From NCBI GenBank assembly GCA_902544135.1, contig CACCBF010000001.1, positions 1-64,000 of the forward strand: 64,000 nt of DNA, read 5' to 3'. Origin of the DNA: an uncultured Pelagibacteraceae bacterium (GTDB lineage Bacteria > Pseudomonadota > Alphaproteobacteria > Pelagibacterales > Pelagibacteraceae). Below the pieces are notes generated by a model. That model saw only the letters and a list, made by a program, of their open reading frames with translations, was not told the origin of the DNA and ran no database searches. Every line of letters begins with the position of its first letter. Position 1 is the stretch's first letter. Position numbers and translations under genes: made by a program. This document shows, piece after piece, positions 9,488 to 19,700 of the stretch.

Positions 9488-11676
9488 TGGAAGTTAACGA
9501 ACAGATAGCTGTAGATCACGGTTTAAAAAAAGAAGAATATAAAAAAATTTGTGATCTATTAAAAAGGGTTCCTAATCTAACAGAACTTGGAATTTTCTCT
9601 GCAATGTGGAATGAACACTGTTCATATAAATCATCGAGACTTCATTTAAAAAAATTACCAACCTCTGGAAAAAAAGTGATTCAAGGACCAGGAGAAAATG
9701 CGGGCGTGATTGATATTGAAGATGGAGATGCAATTGTTTTCAAAATTGAAAGTCACAATCATCCTTCTTTTATTGAGCCTTATCAAGGAGCAGCCACTGG
9801 TGTAGGGGGTATAATGAGGGATGTATTTACAATGGGCGCAAGACCAATTGCAAATTTAAATTCAATTCATTTTGGATCATCACAACACAAAAAAACAAAA
9901 AATCTATTAAGAGGAGTTGTTCATGGAATAGGGGGTTATGGAAATTGCATGGGTGTCCCAACTATTGCAGGACAAACTTCTTTTGATAGTTCTTACAATG
10001 GCAATATTTTAGTCAATGCTATGACGCTTGGGTTGGTTAAGAAAAATAAAATTTTTTATTCAAAAGCTGCTGGTCTTAATAAACCTGTTATTTATGTTGG
10101 CTCAAAAACTGGACGAGATGGTATTCATGGAGCAAGTATGGCATCAGCTAGTTTTGATGAAAAAATTGAAGAAAAAAAACCAACTGTTCAAGTTGGAGAT
10201 CCTTTTACAGAAAAACTTTTACTTGAAGCTTGTTTAGAACTTATGGCCGGAGACTCAATTATTGCAATACAAGATATGGGTGCAGCAGGTCTTACATCAT
10301 CAAGTATTGAAATGGCTTCAAAAGGTAATTTAGGAATTGAGTTAAATCTAAATAAGGTTCCATGTAGAGAAAGCAAAATGACACCCTATGAAATCATGCT
10401 TTCTGAAAGCCAAGAAAGAATGTTGATTGTTTTAGAAAATGGAAAAGAAGATTTGGCAAAAAAAATATTTGATAAATGGGATTTAGATTTTTCTGTAATT
10501 GGTAAGACGACTAATACAAAAAACATTGAATTATATTATGATGAAAAACAAGTTGCTACTATTCCAATTAATACTTTAGTTGAAAATTCTCCAATGTATG
10601 ATCGAAAGTGGAAAAAAACAAAACTACCCAAAAAAAATTTGATCAAAAAGGAAGAATTTAAAAAGTTTAAAATCAAAGAAGTTTTGAGTAAAATTTTATC
10701 AAATCCTAATGTTTGTAGTAAAGAATGGATTTGGCAACAGTATGATCACACAGTAATGGGTGATACAATTCAAAAACCTGGTGGTGACTCGGGTGTAGTG
10801 CGAGTTCATGGAACCGATAAGGCAGTAGCTGCGACTGTTGATTCTTCAGCCATTTATTGTTGGGCTCACCCTCTTACAGGTGGAAAACAAGTTGTCTGTG
10901 AAAGTTGGAGAAATCTTATTTCGGTAGGAGCAACTCCAATTGCTATAACAAATTGTTTGAACTTTGGAAGTCCAGAAAAAGAAGAAAATATGGGGGAGTT
11001 TGTTGAATGTGTTCAGGGAATTGGTGAAGCTTGTGAATATTTAAAATTTCCAGTCGTCTCTGGAAATGTATCATTTTACAACCAAACAAAAGAAATTGGA
11101 ATTAAACCAACTCCATCGATTGGCGGTGTGGGTCTGATAAAAGATTATAAACAAATGGTTACTATGGACTTTAAAGAAATTGATAACCTCGTTTTAATAA
11201 TTGGTAAAACTGAAGGTCACATTGATCAAAGTCTTTTTGCAAGAAATATCTTAAATGAAAAGAATGGACCACCACCAGAAATAAATCTCTTTAATGAAAA
11301 AAATAATGGTGGAACAGTTCTCCAACTTATCAAAAATAATCTTGTTAGAAGTGCTCATGATGTATCTATCGGAGGAATTATTACAGCTATAAGTAAAATG
11401 TGTATAAAAGGAAATAAAGGAATAGAATTTAATAAACCTAAATATTTCATGAGTGAAATTGAATATTTATTTTCTGAAGATCAGGGTAGATATGTTATAG
11501 AAATTGAGTCTAAAAATTTAAAAAAGGTTATTAGTATATTAGACAAAAACTCTGTTCATTTTGATGAATTAGGTAAAATTACTGATAAAAATATGATTAT
11601 AAATGCGAAGACAAAAGTTACAATTGACGAATTAAAATCATATAATACTAATTGGTTAACTAACTACATGAATTAA
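9487..11676 (+). CDS. purL: phosphoribosylformylglycinamidine synthase subunit PurL (small form)
   Basis: ATP-dependent FGAM synthase, the fourth step of purine synthesis. At 729 residues it is the small PurL that works with PurS and PurQ, not the ~1300-residue fused enzyme. Landmarks are [10 protein letters not shown] near residue 42, the metal and substrate loop [42 protein letters not shown], and AHDVSIGG in the second half. It is the last purine gene of the operon and is followed after 2 bases by bolA. Confidence 0.96.
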   Translation: MEVNEQIAVDHGLKKEEYKKICDLLKRVPNLTELGIFSAMWNEHCSYKSSRLHLKKLPTSGKKVIQGPGENAGVIDIEDGDAIVFKIESHNHPSFIEPYQGAATGVGGIMRDVFTMGARPIANLNSIHFGSSQHKKTKNLLRGVVHGIGGYGNCMGVPTIAGQTSFDSSYNGNILVNAMTLGLVKKNKIFYSKAAGLNKPVIYVGSKTGRDGIHGASMASASFDEKIEEKKPTVQVGDPFTEKLLLEACLELMAGDSIIAIQDMGAAGLTSSSIEMASKGNLGIELNLNKVPCRESKMTPYEIMLSESQERMLIVLENGKEDLAKKIFDKWDLDFSVIGKTTNTKNIELYYDEKQVATIPINTLVENSPMYDRKWKKTKLPKKNLIKKEEFKKFKIKEVLSKILSNPNVCSKEWIWQQYDHTVMGDTIQKPGGDSGVVRVHGTDKAVAATVDSSAIYCWAHPLTGGKQVVCESWRNLISVGATPIAITNCLNFGSPEKEENMGEFVECVQGIGEACEYLKFPVVSGNVSFYNQTKEIGIKPTPSIGGVGLIKDYKQMVTMDFKEIDNLVLIIGKTEGHIDQSLFARNILNEKNGPPPEINLFNEKNNGGTVLQLIKNNLVRSAHDVSIGGIITAISKMCIKGNKGIEFNKPKYFMSEIEYLFSEDQGRYVIEIESKNLKKVISILDKNSVHFDELGKITDKNMIINAKTKVTIDELKSYNTNWLTNYMN

Positions 11677-11678
11677 TT

Positions 11679-11909
11679 ATGGCGATGGATTTAAAAGAAA
11701 TTGAAAAACATATTAAAGAAGCATTACCCGATGCATTGGTTGAGATTCAAGATTTAGCTGGTGACGGAAACCATTATTCTGCGACCATTACATCTTCTAA
11801 ATTTAGTGGTAAAAGTAAAATTGAGCAACATAAGATGGTATATAATTCTTTAAAAGGTAAAATGGGAAATGAACTTCACGCCCTAGCGATAAAAACAAAG
11901 GAGCAATAA
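11679..11909 (+). CDS. BolA family protein
   Basis: 76-residue BolA-like protein with the conserved C-terminal pattern EQHKMVYNSL...ELHALAIKT, which includes the histidine that helps bind an iron-sulfur cluster with monothiol glutaredoxins. The partner glutaredoxin gene follows, overlapping by one base. BolA-Grx pairs act in iron-sulfur cluster handling and iron sensing. The purL-bolA-grx order is a familiar alphaproteobacterial arrangement. It could equally be named BolA or IbaG type. Confidence 0.9.
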   Translation: MAMDLKEIEKHIKEALPDALVEIQDLAGDGNHYSATITSSKFSGKSKIEQHKMVYNSLKGKMGNELHALAIKTKEQ

Positions 11910-12241
11910 TGGACGATCAAATTAAAAATTTAATACAAAGTCATATTGATAATAATGAAGTTTGTTTATTCATGAAGGGAACGCCTGATGCTCCACAATG
12001 CGGATTTTCAATGGCAGTTGCAAATTTACTTAAAATCTTAGAAGTAAATTATAAAGGAGTTAATGTTTTAGAAGATCAATCTTTAAGAGAGGGTATAAAG
12101 ACCTTTAGTGATTGGCCAACAATACCACAATTATATGTTAAAAAAGAATTTGTTGGTGGTTGTGATATTGTTAAAGAAATGTATGAAAATGGTGAATTAA
12201 AAAAAGTCTTTGATGATAAAGGCGTAAAATATAAAAAGTAA
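11909..12241 (+). CDS. grxD: monothiol glutaredoxin (Grx4/GrxD type)
   Basis: 110-residue CGFS glutaredoxin. The single active cysteine is residue 31 in APQCGFSM, with the upstream FMKGTP lysine that contacts glutathione. WPTIPQLYVKKEFVGGCDIV carries the cis-proline and the glutathione-binding GG. Such proteins carry a glutathione-bridged [2Fe-2S] cluster and deliver it to apoproteins, usually with BolA, encoded just upstream. It is the end of the plus-strand run that began at sfsA and stops 2 bases short of the convergent rpsD stop. Confidence 0.95.
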   Translation: MDDQIKNLIQSHIDNNEVCLFMKGTPDAPQCGFSMAVANLLKILEVNYKGVNVLEDQSLREGIKTFSDWPTIPQLYVKKEFVGGCDIVKEMYENGELKKVFDDKGVKYKK

Positions 12242-12243
12242 TT

Positions 12244-12861
12244 CTATCTAGAATAATATTCGATAACTAAATTTGGTTCCATAACAATTGGATAAGGAAC
12301 TTCTTCAAACTTGGGCACCCTTATGAATTTAAATTTTTTATTCTTTTCATCCATTTGAATATATTCTGGAGTTTCTCTCTCTTTATTTGCTAAAGCTATA
12401 TCAACTATTGCTAATTGTTTTGACTTATCTCTAATCTCAATCGTATCCTCTTCCTTAACTGAATAACTTGAAATGTTGACTTTTTTTCCGTTTACTCTCA
12501 CATGACCATGATTAATGAGTTGACGTGCAGAAAAAATCGTTGTTGCAAATTTTGCTCTATATATAACTGCATCTAATCTTCTTTCTAACAAACCAATTAG
12601 GTTTTCACTTGTATCCCCTTTTAACATGCTAGCTTTTTTATAAATATTTCTAAATTGTCTTTCGTTGATATTACCGTAATAAGCTTTTAATTTTTGTTTT
12701 GCTTGAAGCTGAATACCATAATCTGAGGGTTTAGATGTTTTGGTCTGACCGTGCTGTCCTGGTCCATAAGCTCTGGTATTAAAAGGACTTTTAGGTCTTC
12801 CCCAAAGGTTTACTTTTAATCGTCTATCAACTTTATGTTTAGAGTTTAATCTTTTTGTCAT
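12244..12861 (-). CDS. rpsD: 30S ribosomal protein S4
   Basis: 205-residue S4, a primary 16S rRNA binder that starts 30S assembly. Family features are GPGQHGQ near residue 35, [16 protein letters not shown], and the S4 RNA-binding domain [20 protein letters not shown]. The zinc-binding cysteines found in some S4 proteins are absent. It is a stand-alone gene here, away from the large ribosomal clusters, as in many alphaproteobacteria. A gap of 40 bases separates it from the upstream methyltransferase gene. Confidence 0.97.
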   Translation of the reverse strand: MTKRLNSKHKVDRRLKVNLWGRPKSPFNTRAYGPGQHGQTKTSKPSDYGIQLQAKQKLKAYYGNINERQFRNIYKKASMLKGDTSENLIGLLERRLDAVIYRAKFATTIFSARQLINHGHVRVNGKKVNISSYSVKEEDTIEIRDKSKQLAIVDIALANKERETPEYIQMDEKNKKFKFIRVPKFEEVPYPIVMEPNLVIEYYSR

Positions 12862-12901
12862 TTAATCTTGGGTCTTATAAACTTACACATTATTTTGTCA
12901 A

Positions 12902-13615
12902 TCAATGTTTTTTTCCCAAACTTGCGAATACGCTTGATAAAATACGTGTTTCTTTATCCGATAATTCCATTTTATAAAAAATATTTCTTAAATTCTGTAA
13001 CATTACAGGTTTCTTTTCCTTTGGTTTAAAAAAATTGATGTCTTCTAAATTACTTAAACACAAGTTTATCATTGATTGAATTTCTTTTTTTGACGCTAGT
13101 TTAATTTTTTTTGACTTTTGAAATGGTTTGGTTCTCATCTTAATTATACTAGAGACTACTTGAGCTATAATAATTAAACTATGGGAAAGATTTAATGACT
13201 TAAATTCTGGATTGGTTGGAATTTGTAAAGTGTAATTAGCATAACTCACCTCTTCGTTTGAAAGACCTGAGGCTTCAGATCCAAATAAAAAACCGACTTT
13301 TTTTTTGAAATCTATTTTCTTCAAATCGTCTAGATTTATATGTTTTATATTTTTATTTCTAAATCGCGCTGAGGTCGCAATTACAATATCAATATCTTTG
13401 AGTGCTTTTTCAATATTCTCATACACTTTACTTTGATTAATAATATTTTTTGCACCTACTGATGTGGCGAAAATTTTATCATTTGGAAAAATTGGCTTAG
13501 GATTTATTAAAATTAACTTTTTAAAGTTAAAATTTTTTATTGCTCTTGCACATGCACCAATATTTTCTGACAATTGCGGCCTATGTAAAATAAATGAAAT
13601 ATTATTTTTTGACAT
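12902..13615 (-). CDS. trmJ: SPOUT RNA methyltransferase, TrmJ/TrmH family
   Basis: 237-residue SpoU-type RNA ribose methyltransferase. The knotted AdoMet-binding motifs are seen in FILHRPQLSENIGACARAIKNF (motif 1, with Asn and Arg), GFLFGSEASGLSNEE (motif 2) and IPTNPEFKSLNLSHSLIII (motif 3). The C-terminal extension after residue 160 resembles TrmJ, which makes 2'-O-methyl at tRNA position 32. The family is sure, the exact target less so. One base separates it from the DUF1989 gene upstream. Confidence 0.85.
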   Translation of the reverse strand: MSKNNISFILHRPQLSENIGACARAIKNFNFKKLILINPKPIFPNDKIFATSVGAKNIINQSKVYENIEKALKDIDIVIATSARFRNKNIKHINLDDLKKIDFKKKVGFLFGSEASGLSNEEVSYANYTLQIPTNPEFKSLNLSHSLIIIAQVVSSIIKMRTKPFQKSKKIKLASKKEIQSMINLCLSNLEDINFFKPKEKKPVMLQNLRNIFYKMELSDKETRILSSVFASLGKKH

Positions 13616-13616
13616 G

Positions 13617-14480
13617 TTAATCAGTCAAACCATGGTCTCTATTATAAGATGATATCTTAGAAATTTTTATACCTTCCAAAAATTTTTTATTTACATCCCA
13701 AATCGAAACTTTTAATGGATAACATTTTGCTACATCAGATGAATGTTCAGAACCACAATCACCACCTGGACATGCAGATAAGGCTCCTAATAGATCAGTC
13801 TCAGCAAAAAATTCTAAATAATCGCCAGGTCTTACTGGGCTTGATTTCATAAAATATTGCTTAGTATCATTGGTGAAACCAGTAAGCATAAATACATTTA
13901 ATACATCGTGTACAATTTTTTCTGCGTCATCTATTTTTAAATTCTTTTCCTTAACTAAAGCTCTAGTTAAATTTGAATGACAACAATAATGGTAATCGTT
14001 GTTTGATGTTAACTTGTAAGTATAAGGATCACATCTAGTTCCAATAACGTCATGAACTGAGCCCCCATCTTTATCATAACCATACCAATCTAATGTATCC
14101 CATGTAATTGTTGCCAATGATCTCAAATATGGGAAACTGCTGAACATTTTGTCACCAACTGAAATATGTGTTCCGTAGAGAGCTCTAGTTTTTCCAGAAT
14201 AAAACTTTTCATTTAAATTATCAGCTTGAAATATATTTAAATCTCCTACCTGTGGACCTTCAATGCTTTCTATTCTAAAGAAATTACCTGATTTAACATT
14301 GAAAGTTTTAGCATCTCTTGGTGGAATTATAATTTCATCGACTTGTTTAATGTGTTTTCTTGCTTCATGTAATATTTCAAGATTATTATTTATGCTATCA
14401 TTTGGGTAACAAACGACAGGACTTGCCCCAACCCTGCTTTCAATATCTACAGGTTTCATAGAGAACTTTTTAATTTTCAT
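13617..14480 (-). CDS. DUF1989 (urea carboxylase-associated) family protein
   Basis: 287-residue cupin-like DUF1989 protein. Family motifs are VHDVIGTRCDPYTY, HYCCHSNL, and SACPGGDCG, whose cysteine and histidines could bind a metal. Relatives often sit beside urea carboxylase or urea amidolyase genes, but none is present here. Instead it follows cimA without a gap and lies in a run with cysS. Its function is unknown to me; a metal-dependent role in small nitrogen-compound metabolism is a guess from the family name only. Confidence 0.75.
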   Translation of the reverse strand: MKIKKFSMKPVDIESRVGASPVVCYPNDSINNNLEILHEARKHIKQVDEIIIPPRDAKTFNVKSGNFFRIESIEGPQVGDLNIFQADNLNEKFYSGKTRALYGTHISVGDKMFSSFPYLRSLATITWDTLDWYGYDKDGGSVHDVIGTRCDPYTYKLTSNNDYHYCCHSNLTRALVKEKNLKIDDAEKIVHDVLNVFMLTGFTNDTKQYFMKSSPVRPGDYLEFFAETDLLGALSACPGGDCGSEHSSDVAKCYPLKVSIWDVNKKFLEGIKISKISSYNRDHGLTD

Positions 14481-16082
14481 TTATTTACTGGCAGGAGCTT
14501 TGTCCTTAAATAGTTTGAAATCTAAACTATCGATAAGAGCTTTAAATGATGCATCAATTATGTTTGGTGATACGCCGATTGTAAACCAATTTTTTCCTTG
14601 GGAGTCTGTACTTTCAATAGCTACTCTCGTAGTAGCTTCAGTTCCTGTATTTAAAATTCTTACCTTGTAGTCAACTAGTTTTAAATCTTTCAAATATTCA
14701 GAATATTTCTCTAACTTTGTAACATTTTTTCTTATAGCGTTGTCTAAAGCATGAACAGGTCCATTGCCCTCACCTTCGCAGACTATTTGCTCACCATCAA
14801 CTTCCAATTTTGCTTTTGCTCTAGAAACTATTTTATCTTGATCGTTTTTTGAAACTGAAACATCATATTCTTTTATTGAAATATATCTTGGAATTTCTCC
14901 CATTACTCTTCTAGCCAGTAACTCAAAAGATGCATCAGCTCCATCATAACTGTAACCAATAAACTCTCTATCTTTAACTTCTTCTAATAGTTTTTTAACC
15001 TTAGGATCATTTTCCTTAATATCGATTCCAATAGTTTTAAGTCGAGACAGGATATTTGATTTACCTGACTGATCAGAGACAACTATATTTCTGTTATTAC
15101 CAACTTCCTCAGGATTTATATGCTCATAAGTTTTAGGATCTTTTTGAACAGCAGATACATGTAAACCACCTTTATGTGAAAATGCTGCAGCACCAACATA
15201 TGGTAAATGTTTATTTGGTTTTCTATTTAGTATCTCATCAAGTAACCTTGAACATTGTGTAATATGTTTGATGTTTTTTTCTTTTATACTTATTTCAAAT
15301 TTATCTGATAGCTCTTTCTTAAGATGGAAAGTTGGAATAATTGACATTAGATTAGCATTACCACATCTTTCACCTAAGCCATTTATAGTACCTTGAATTT
15401 GTCTGGCTCCTGATAAAACGGCTGCTATTGAATTTGCAACAGCATTACCAGTATCATTATGTGCATGAATACCTAAGTTTTCACCAGGTATGTGTTCTGA
15501 AACTTCTTTTACTATCTTAGTTACTTCATGAGGAAGTGTACCGCCATTAGTATCACATAAAACTATCCATTTAGCTCCGTTATCATAGGCAGCTTTGATA
15601 CAAGCTAAAGCATATTCGGGGTTTGCCTTATAGCCGTCGAAGAAATGTTCTGCATCGAACATGAACTCTTTGTTATTTTTTACGAAATGCTTTGTTGTCT
15701 CTTTAATGTTATCTAAATTTTCCTCTTTTGATATTCCTAAAGCAACATCAACATGAAAATCCCAAGACTTTCCAACTAAACAAACAGATTTAGTATTAGA
15801 ATTTAAAATTGCTGACAAACCCGGATCATTATCAGCACTTCGTCCTGCTTTTTTGGTCATTCCAAAAGCAGTAAAGGTAGAGTTTTTTAAATCTAAACCT
15901 TTCTGAAAAAATTCTGTATCAGACGGATTAGCGCCTGGCCAACCTCCTTCAATATAATCTACACCAAGATCATCTAAAGCATGTGCAATTTTTTTTTTTT
16001 CGTCAATTGAAAAATGCACACCTTGGGTTTGAGCACCATCTCGAAGAGTTGTATCAAATATGTATAATCTTTCTTTACTCAT
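14481..16082 (-). CDS. cimA: (R)-citramalate synthase
   Basis: Condenses acetyl-CoA and pyruvate to citramalate, a threonine-independent route to 2-oxobutyrate and isoleucine. At 533 residues it fits the long CimA type. The HMGL-like domain shows IFDTTLRDGAQTQGV near the start with the metal-binding Asp, EGGWPGANPSD, and LGIHAHNDTGNAVAN. A C-terminal LeuA-type allosteric domain (about 390-525) contains KAKLEVDGEQ and NGPVHALDNAIRK. It could be confused with 2-isopropylmalate synthase, but EGGWPGANPSD is typical of citramalate synthase. It overlaps cysS by 4 bases. Confidence 0.88.
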   Translation of the reverse strand: MSKERLYIFDTTLRDGAQTQGVHFSIDEKKKIAHALDDLGVDYIEGGWPGANPSDTEFFQKGLDLKNSTFTAFGMTKKAGRSADNDPGLSAILNSNTKSVCLVGKSWDFHVDVALGISKEENLDNIKETTKHFVKNNKEFMFDAEHFFDGYKANPEYALACIKAAYDNGAKWIVLCDTNGGTLPHEVTKIVKEVSEHIPGENLGIHAHNDTGNAVANSIAAVLSGARQIQGTINGLGERCGNANLMSIIPTFHLKKELSDKFEISIKEKNIKHITQCSRLLDEILNRKPNKHLPYVGAAAFSHKGGLHVSAVQKDPKTYEHINPEEVGNNRNIVVSDQSGKSNILSRLKTIGIDIKENDPKVKKLLEEVKDREFIGYSYDGADASFELLARRVMGEIPRYISIKEYDVSVSKNDQDKIVSRAKAKLEVDGEQIVCEGEGNGPVHALDNAIRKNVTKLEKYSEYLKDLKLVDYKVRILNTGTEATTRVAIESTDSQGKNWFTIGVSPNIIDASFKALIDSLDFKLFKDKAPASK

Positions 16083-17422
16083 TTAAATTTCCACAGTGTT
16101 TTACCATCTTTGTCCTCTATTAAAACACCTTTGTCTGAAAGTTCATCTCTAATTCGATCAGCCTCTTTATAATCCTTATTTTCTCTAGCTTTATCTCTTA
16201 AGTTTATCATTTTTTCGATTTCGGGCTCACTTAATGAAACTCTATCTCTTTTAAAATCATGCCACTGGTCACGCGTTTCATTTAATAAACCAACAAATCT
16301 ACATGCTGATATAAATAAATCTTTGTTATCATCTTTAATTGCTTTTTCATACAAGCTATGGAGATTAGCAATATAACCTGGAGTATTTAAATCTTCATAT
16401 AGAGGTTTCAATATTTCATCAGGAACTTTTACAGGTTTGAAATTATCTAATTTTATTCGATACCACTTATCTAAAGTATTTTCACAATCAATTAATAATT
16501 TATCGTTCCAATCTAAGGGTTGTCTATAATGTGCACTCATCAGTGCTAACCTGATTATTTGACCACTAATTTTTTTTCTAAAGTCTTTTATCTTTAAAAT
16601 ATTACCTTGAGACTTAGCCATTTTTTCATTCGACATTGTTATAAAAGCGTTATGGATCCAAAAATTAGCAAAAACCTCTGTGTCATTAGCGCATCTAGAT
16701 TGAGCAATTTCATTTTCATGGTGAGGAAAAATTAAATCAATACCACCACCATGTATATCAAATTCATTACCTAGAAGTTTTTTTGACATAGCAGAACATT
16801 CTAAATGCCATCCTGGTCTACCTGGTCCCCAAGGAGAATCCCAATAAGGTTCATCCTTAGTTGATGGCTTCCATAACACAAAATCCTCAGAGTTTCTTTT
16901 ATTGTCACTTATTTCAACTCTCGAACCTGCAATTAAATCCTCTAACTTTTTATTTGATAATTTTCCATACTCAGAAAATTTTTTTACCTCAAAATATACA
17001 TGTTTATTGTTTTCATATGCGTAACCTTTTTTAATCAAATCATTAATCATTTGAATCATTAGATCTATATGCTCAGTCGCTTTTGGCTGGTGTGTGGGAT
17101 CCTCACAATTTAAAAATTTACAGTCTTCGAAAAAACTTTTAGTTATTTTTTCAGTTAACTCTTTTGTCGATATTTTAAGTTTTTGTGAAGATAAAATAAT
17201 TTTATCATCAATATCTGTGATATTTCTTACGTATGTGACTTTTGAAAAATTATTTTTTAAAATTTTAAAAAGAATATCAAAAATAACTAGTGGTCTTGCA
17301 TTCCCTATATGTGGATCATCATAGACAGTTGGTCCACAAACATACATTCCAATATTTTGTTTTTTTATCGGGATGAATTGTTCTTTTTTATTTGTTAAAT
17401 TGTTTGTTAAAAAAATATCCAT
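16079..17422 (-). CDS. cysS: cysteinyl-tRNA synthetase
   Basis: Class I synthetase charging tRNA-Cys. 447 residues. The zinc ligands and active site are visible: MYVCGPTVYD, HIGNARP (HIGH motif), WHLECSAM, and FPHHENEIAQSRC. The KMSKS loop reads KMAKSQGN, with alanine in the third position, a mild variant. The last 60 residues hold the usual helical tail. It overlaps the downstream cimA by 4 bases. Confidence 0.96.
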   Translation of the reverse strand: MDIFLTNNLTNKKEQFIPIKKQNIGMYVCGPTVYDDPHIGNARPLVIFDILFKILKNNFSKVTYVRNITDIDDKIILSSQKLKISTKELTEKITKSFFEDCKFLNCEDPTHQPKATEHIDLMIQMINDLIKKGYAYENNKHVYFEVKKFSEYGKLSNKKLEDLIAGSRVEISDNKRNSEDFVLWKPSTKDEPYWDSPWGPGRPGWHLECSAMSKKLLGNEFDIHGGGIDLIFPHHENEIAQSRCANDTEVFANFWIHNAFITMSNEKMAKSQGNILKIKDFRKKISGQIIRLALMSAHYRQPLDWNDKLLIDCENTLDKWYRIKLDNFKPVKVPDEILKPLYEDLNTPGYIANLHSLYEKAIKDDNKDLFISACRFVGLLNETRDQWHDFKRDRVSLSEPEIEKMINLRDKARENKDYKEADRIRDELSDKGVLIEDKDGKTLWKFK

Positions 17423-17473
17423 TTCGCTTGATTAAGAAATATACCTTATTTGATGATTTGTTAATCTAATTGA

Positions 17474-18211
17474 TTAACTAGGAATTTTGCATACTGGAAT
17501 AGGCTCCATTTTATGCATATTTTGTTTTCTAATTTTTTCGTATTCTGCTTTATGTGGAGAATTAGGATTCTTCATTGCATCTTCTAAGGCTTGGTAATCA
17601 AAACCTAACTGACCCTCGTCAGTTCTTCCATCATCCCAAAGGCCATCCGTTGGAGCGGCATCAATAATTTCTTGTAATATTCCGAGTTCTTTTCCAATCT
17701 CCCAAACCTCAGTTTTGTTACAATCTGCTATTGGTGAAATATCAACACCTCCATCTCCATATTTTGTATAAAATCCAACTCCAAAGTCCTCTACTTTGTT
17801 GCCTGTTCCGACAACAATTCCTTTATTAGCCGCTGCTACTTGATAAAGAGTTGTCATTCTCAGTCTTGCTCTTGAATTTGCAAATCCATGTTCATTGTTA
17901 AATTTATTTAATGTTGATGAAAATGTCTCAAATAATTTATCTAAACTTATAGTGTGAGCTTCAACATTCTTAAAATTTTTAACTAACCATTGTTGATGTT
18001 TTAAACTTAAATCATGTTGGTTTTCTATTTGCTTTATAGGCATGGTCAGAACAATAGTTTTTAAACCTGTCATCGCGCTTAATGTACTTGATACAGATGA
18101 ATCGATTCCTCCTGATATACCAATTACCAAAGCTTGCGCTTTAGATGGCATTTGATCAACATATGATTTGATCCAATTTGATATGTACTCTATTTTTTCT
18201 TTAGGATTCAT
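17474..18211 (-). CDS. nadE: ammonia-dependent NAD+ synthetase
   Basis: Last step of NAD synthesis, amidating deamido-NAD with ammonia and ATP. 245 residues, the short form without a glutaminase domain. The PP-loop is GISGGIDSSV near residue 30, and GTGNKVEDFGVGFYTKYGDGG binds the nicotinate part. It is flanked by gaps of 51 and 39 bases, so it may have its own promoter, although it lies in a run of minus-strand genes. Confidence 0.95.
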   Translation of the reverse strand: MNPKEKIEYISNWIKSYVDQMPSKAQALVIGISGGIDSSVSSTLSAMTGLKTIVLTMPIKQIENQHDLSLKHQQWLVKNFKNVEAHTISLDKLFETFSSTLNKFNNEHGFANSRARLRMTTLYQVAAANKGIVVGTGNKVEDFGVGFYTKYGDGGVDISPIADCNKTEVWEIGKELGILQEIIDAAPTDGLWDDGRTDEGQLGFDYQALEDAMKNPNSPHKAEYEKIRKQNMHKMEPIPVCKIPS

Positions 18212-18250
18212 GAATTAATATTTAACAATCTTACAATTTAAAGCAATAGA

Positions 18251-19630
18251 TCAAGATGCCACTTGGATAGAATTTTTCGAATAGCTGCTATTCTTTTTAA
18301 TCTCATCTGATATTAAAAATGCTAATTCTAAGGCTTGATCTGCATTAAGCCTAGGATCACAATGAGTGTGGTATCTGCTTGACAAATCAGCATCAGAAAT
18401 TTTTCTTGCACCACCAGTACATTCTGTCACATTTTGACCTGTCATTTCAATATGTAACCCTCCTGCATATGAACCCTCACTTTGGTGAACTGCAAATACA
18501 TCTCTTACTTCTTTTAAAACCCTATTAAATGGTCTAGTTTTAAATCCAGTTGTAGATTTGATCGTGTTTCCATGCATTGGATCACAAGACCAAATTACAT
18601 TTAAACCTTCTTTCTTAATAGTTCTTACAAGTTTAGGTAAAAACTTTTCAACTGAGTCGTGTCCAAATCTAGATATTAGTGTAATTTTGCCTTTTTCATT
18701 TTTTGGATTTATTGAGTTGCAAATTTTTACTATTTCCTCTGGTTTACTTGTGGGTCCACATTTTATTCCTATTGGATTTTCTATTCCTCTGCAAAACTCG
18801 ACATGACCCCCATCTAGCTGTCTAGTTCTATCACCAATCCATACAAAGTGAGCAGATGTGTCGTGGTATTCACCAGTTGTGGAATCTACTCTTGTCATGC
18901 TTTCTTCAAAAGGTAGATGTAAAGCCTCATGCGATGTCCAAAAATTAACTGTATATAATCTGTTATTAAAATCTGAAGTAATTCCACAAGCTGACATAAA
19001 AGCTAATGCATCAGCAATCTTATCTTCTAAATCCTTAAATTTTTTAGCTTGAGGGCTTTTTTTTATATAATCTAAATTCCACAAGTGAACTTTATTCAAA
19101 TCTGCAAAACCTCCTTTTGAAAATGCCCTTAATAAATTCAAAGTCGATGCAGATTGTGAGTAAGCTCTAAAAAGTCTTTTTGGATCATGCTCTCTTGCTT
19201 TTTTATTAAACTCAATACCATTTACATTATCACCCAAATAACTTGGAAGTTCTAAGTCCCCTTGTTTTTCAGTTGGCGCACTTCTTGGTTTAGCAAACTG
19301 ACCTGCAATTCTTCCAAGTTTAATTACTGGGAGCGATGCTGAATAAGTTAATACCAATGACATTTGTAAAATCAGTTTAAAGGTATCTCTAATATTATCT
19401 GGATTAAATTCAGCAAAACTTTCAGCACAATCTCCTCCCTGAAGTAAAAAAGCTTTACCATCTACTACTTCTGCAAGTTGTTGTTTTAAATGTCTTGTTT
19501 CACCAGCAAAAACAAGTGGTGGAAAATTTTTTATTTTATCTAACACTTGTTCTAATTCCTTTTTATCAGAATATTCAGGAATATGTTTTACAGGATACTT
19601 TCTCCAACTATTTACTTTCCAATTTTTCAT
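18251..19630 (-). CDS. class II (plant-type) DAHP synthase
   Basis: First step of the shikimate pathway, joining phosphoenolpyruvate and erythrose-4-phosphate. 459 residues from the ATG at 19628-19630; a TTG six bases upstream is less likely. Class II landmarks are FAGETRHLKQQLAEV, LQGGDCAESF with the metal-binding Cys, KLGRIAGQFAKPRS, DPMHGNTI, HIEMTGQNVTECTGG, and HTHCDPRLNADQAL. A plant-like enzyme is common in alphaproteobacteria. No class I homologue is seen in this window. Confidence 0.94.
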   Translation of the reverse strand: MKNWKVNSWRKYPVKHIPEYSDKKELEQVLDKIKNFPPLVFAGETRHLKQQLAEVVDGKAFLLQGGDCAESFAEFNPDNIRDTFKLILQMSLVLTYSASLPVIKLGRIAGQFAKPRSAPTEKQGDLELPSYLGDNVNGIEFNKKAREHDPKRLFRAYSQSASTLNLLRAFSKGGFADLNKVHLWNLDYIKKSPQAKKFKDLEDKIADALAFMSACGITSDFNNRLYTVNFWTSHEALHLPFEESMTRVDSTTGEYHDTSAHFVWIGDRTRQLDGGHVEFCRGIENPIGIKCGPTSKPEEIVKICNSINPKNEKGKITLISRFGHDSVEKFLPKLVRTIKKEGLNVIWSCDPMHGNTIKSTTGFKTRPFNRVLKEVRDVFAVHQSEGSYAGGLHIEMTGQNVTECTGGARKISDADLSSRYHTHCDPRLNADQALELAFLISDEIKKNSSYSKNSIQVAS

Positions 19631-19700
19631 GTTCAACCTGTAATTGTTGTATCAGAGTTTTATAAGTAATCAACTTAAGAGTAAAATTTTATTAAAATTG

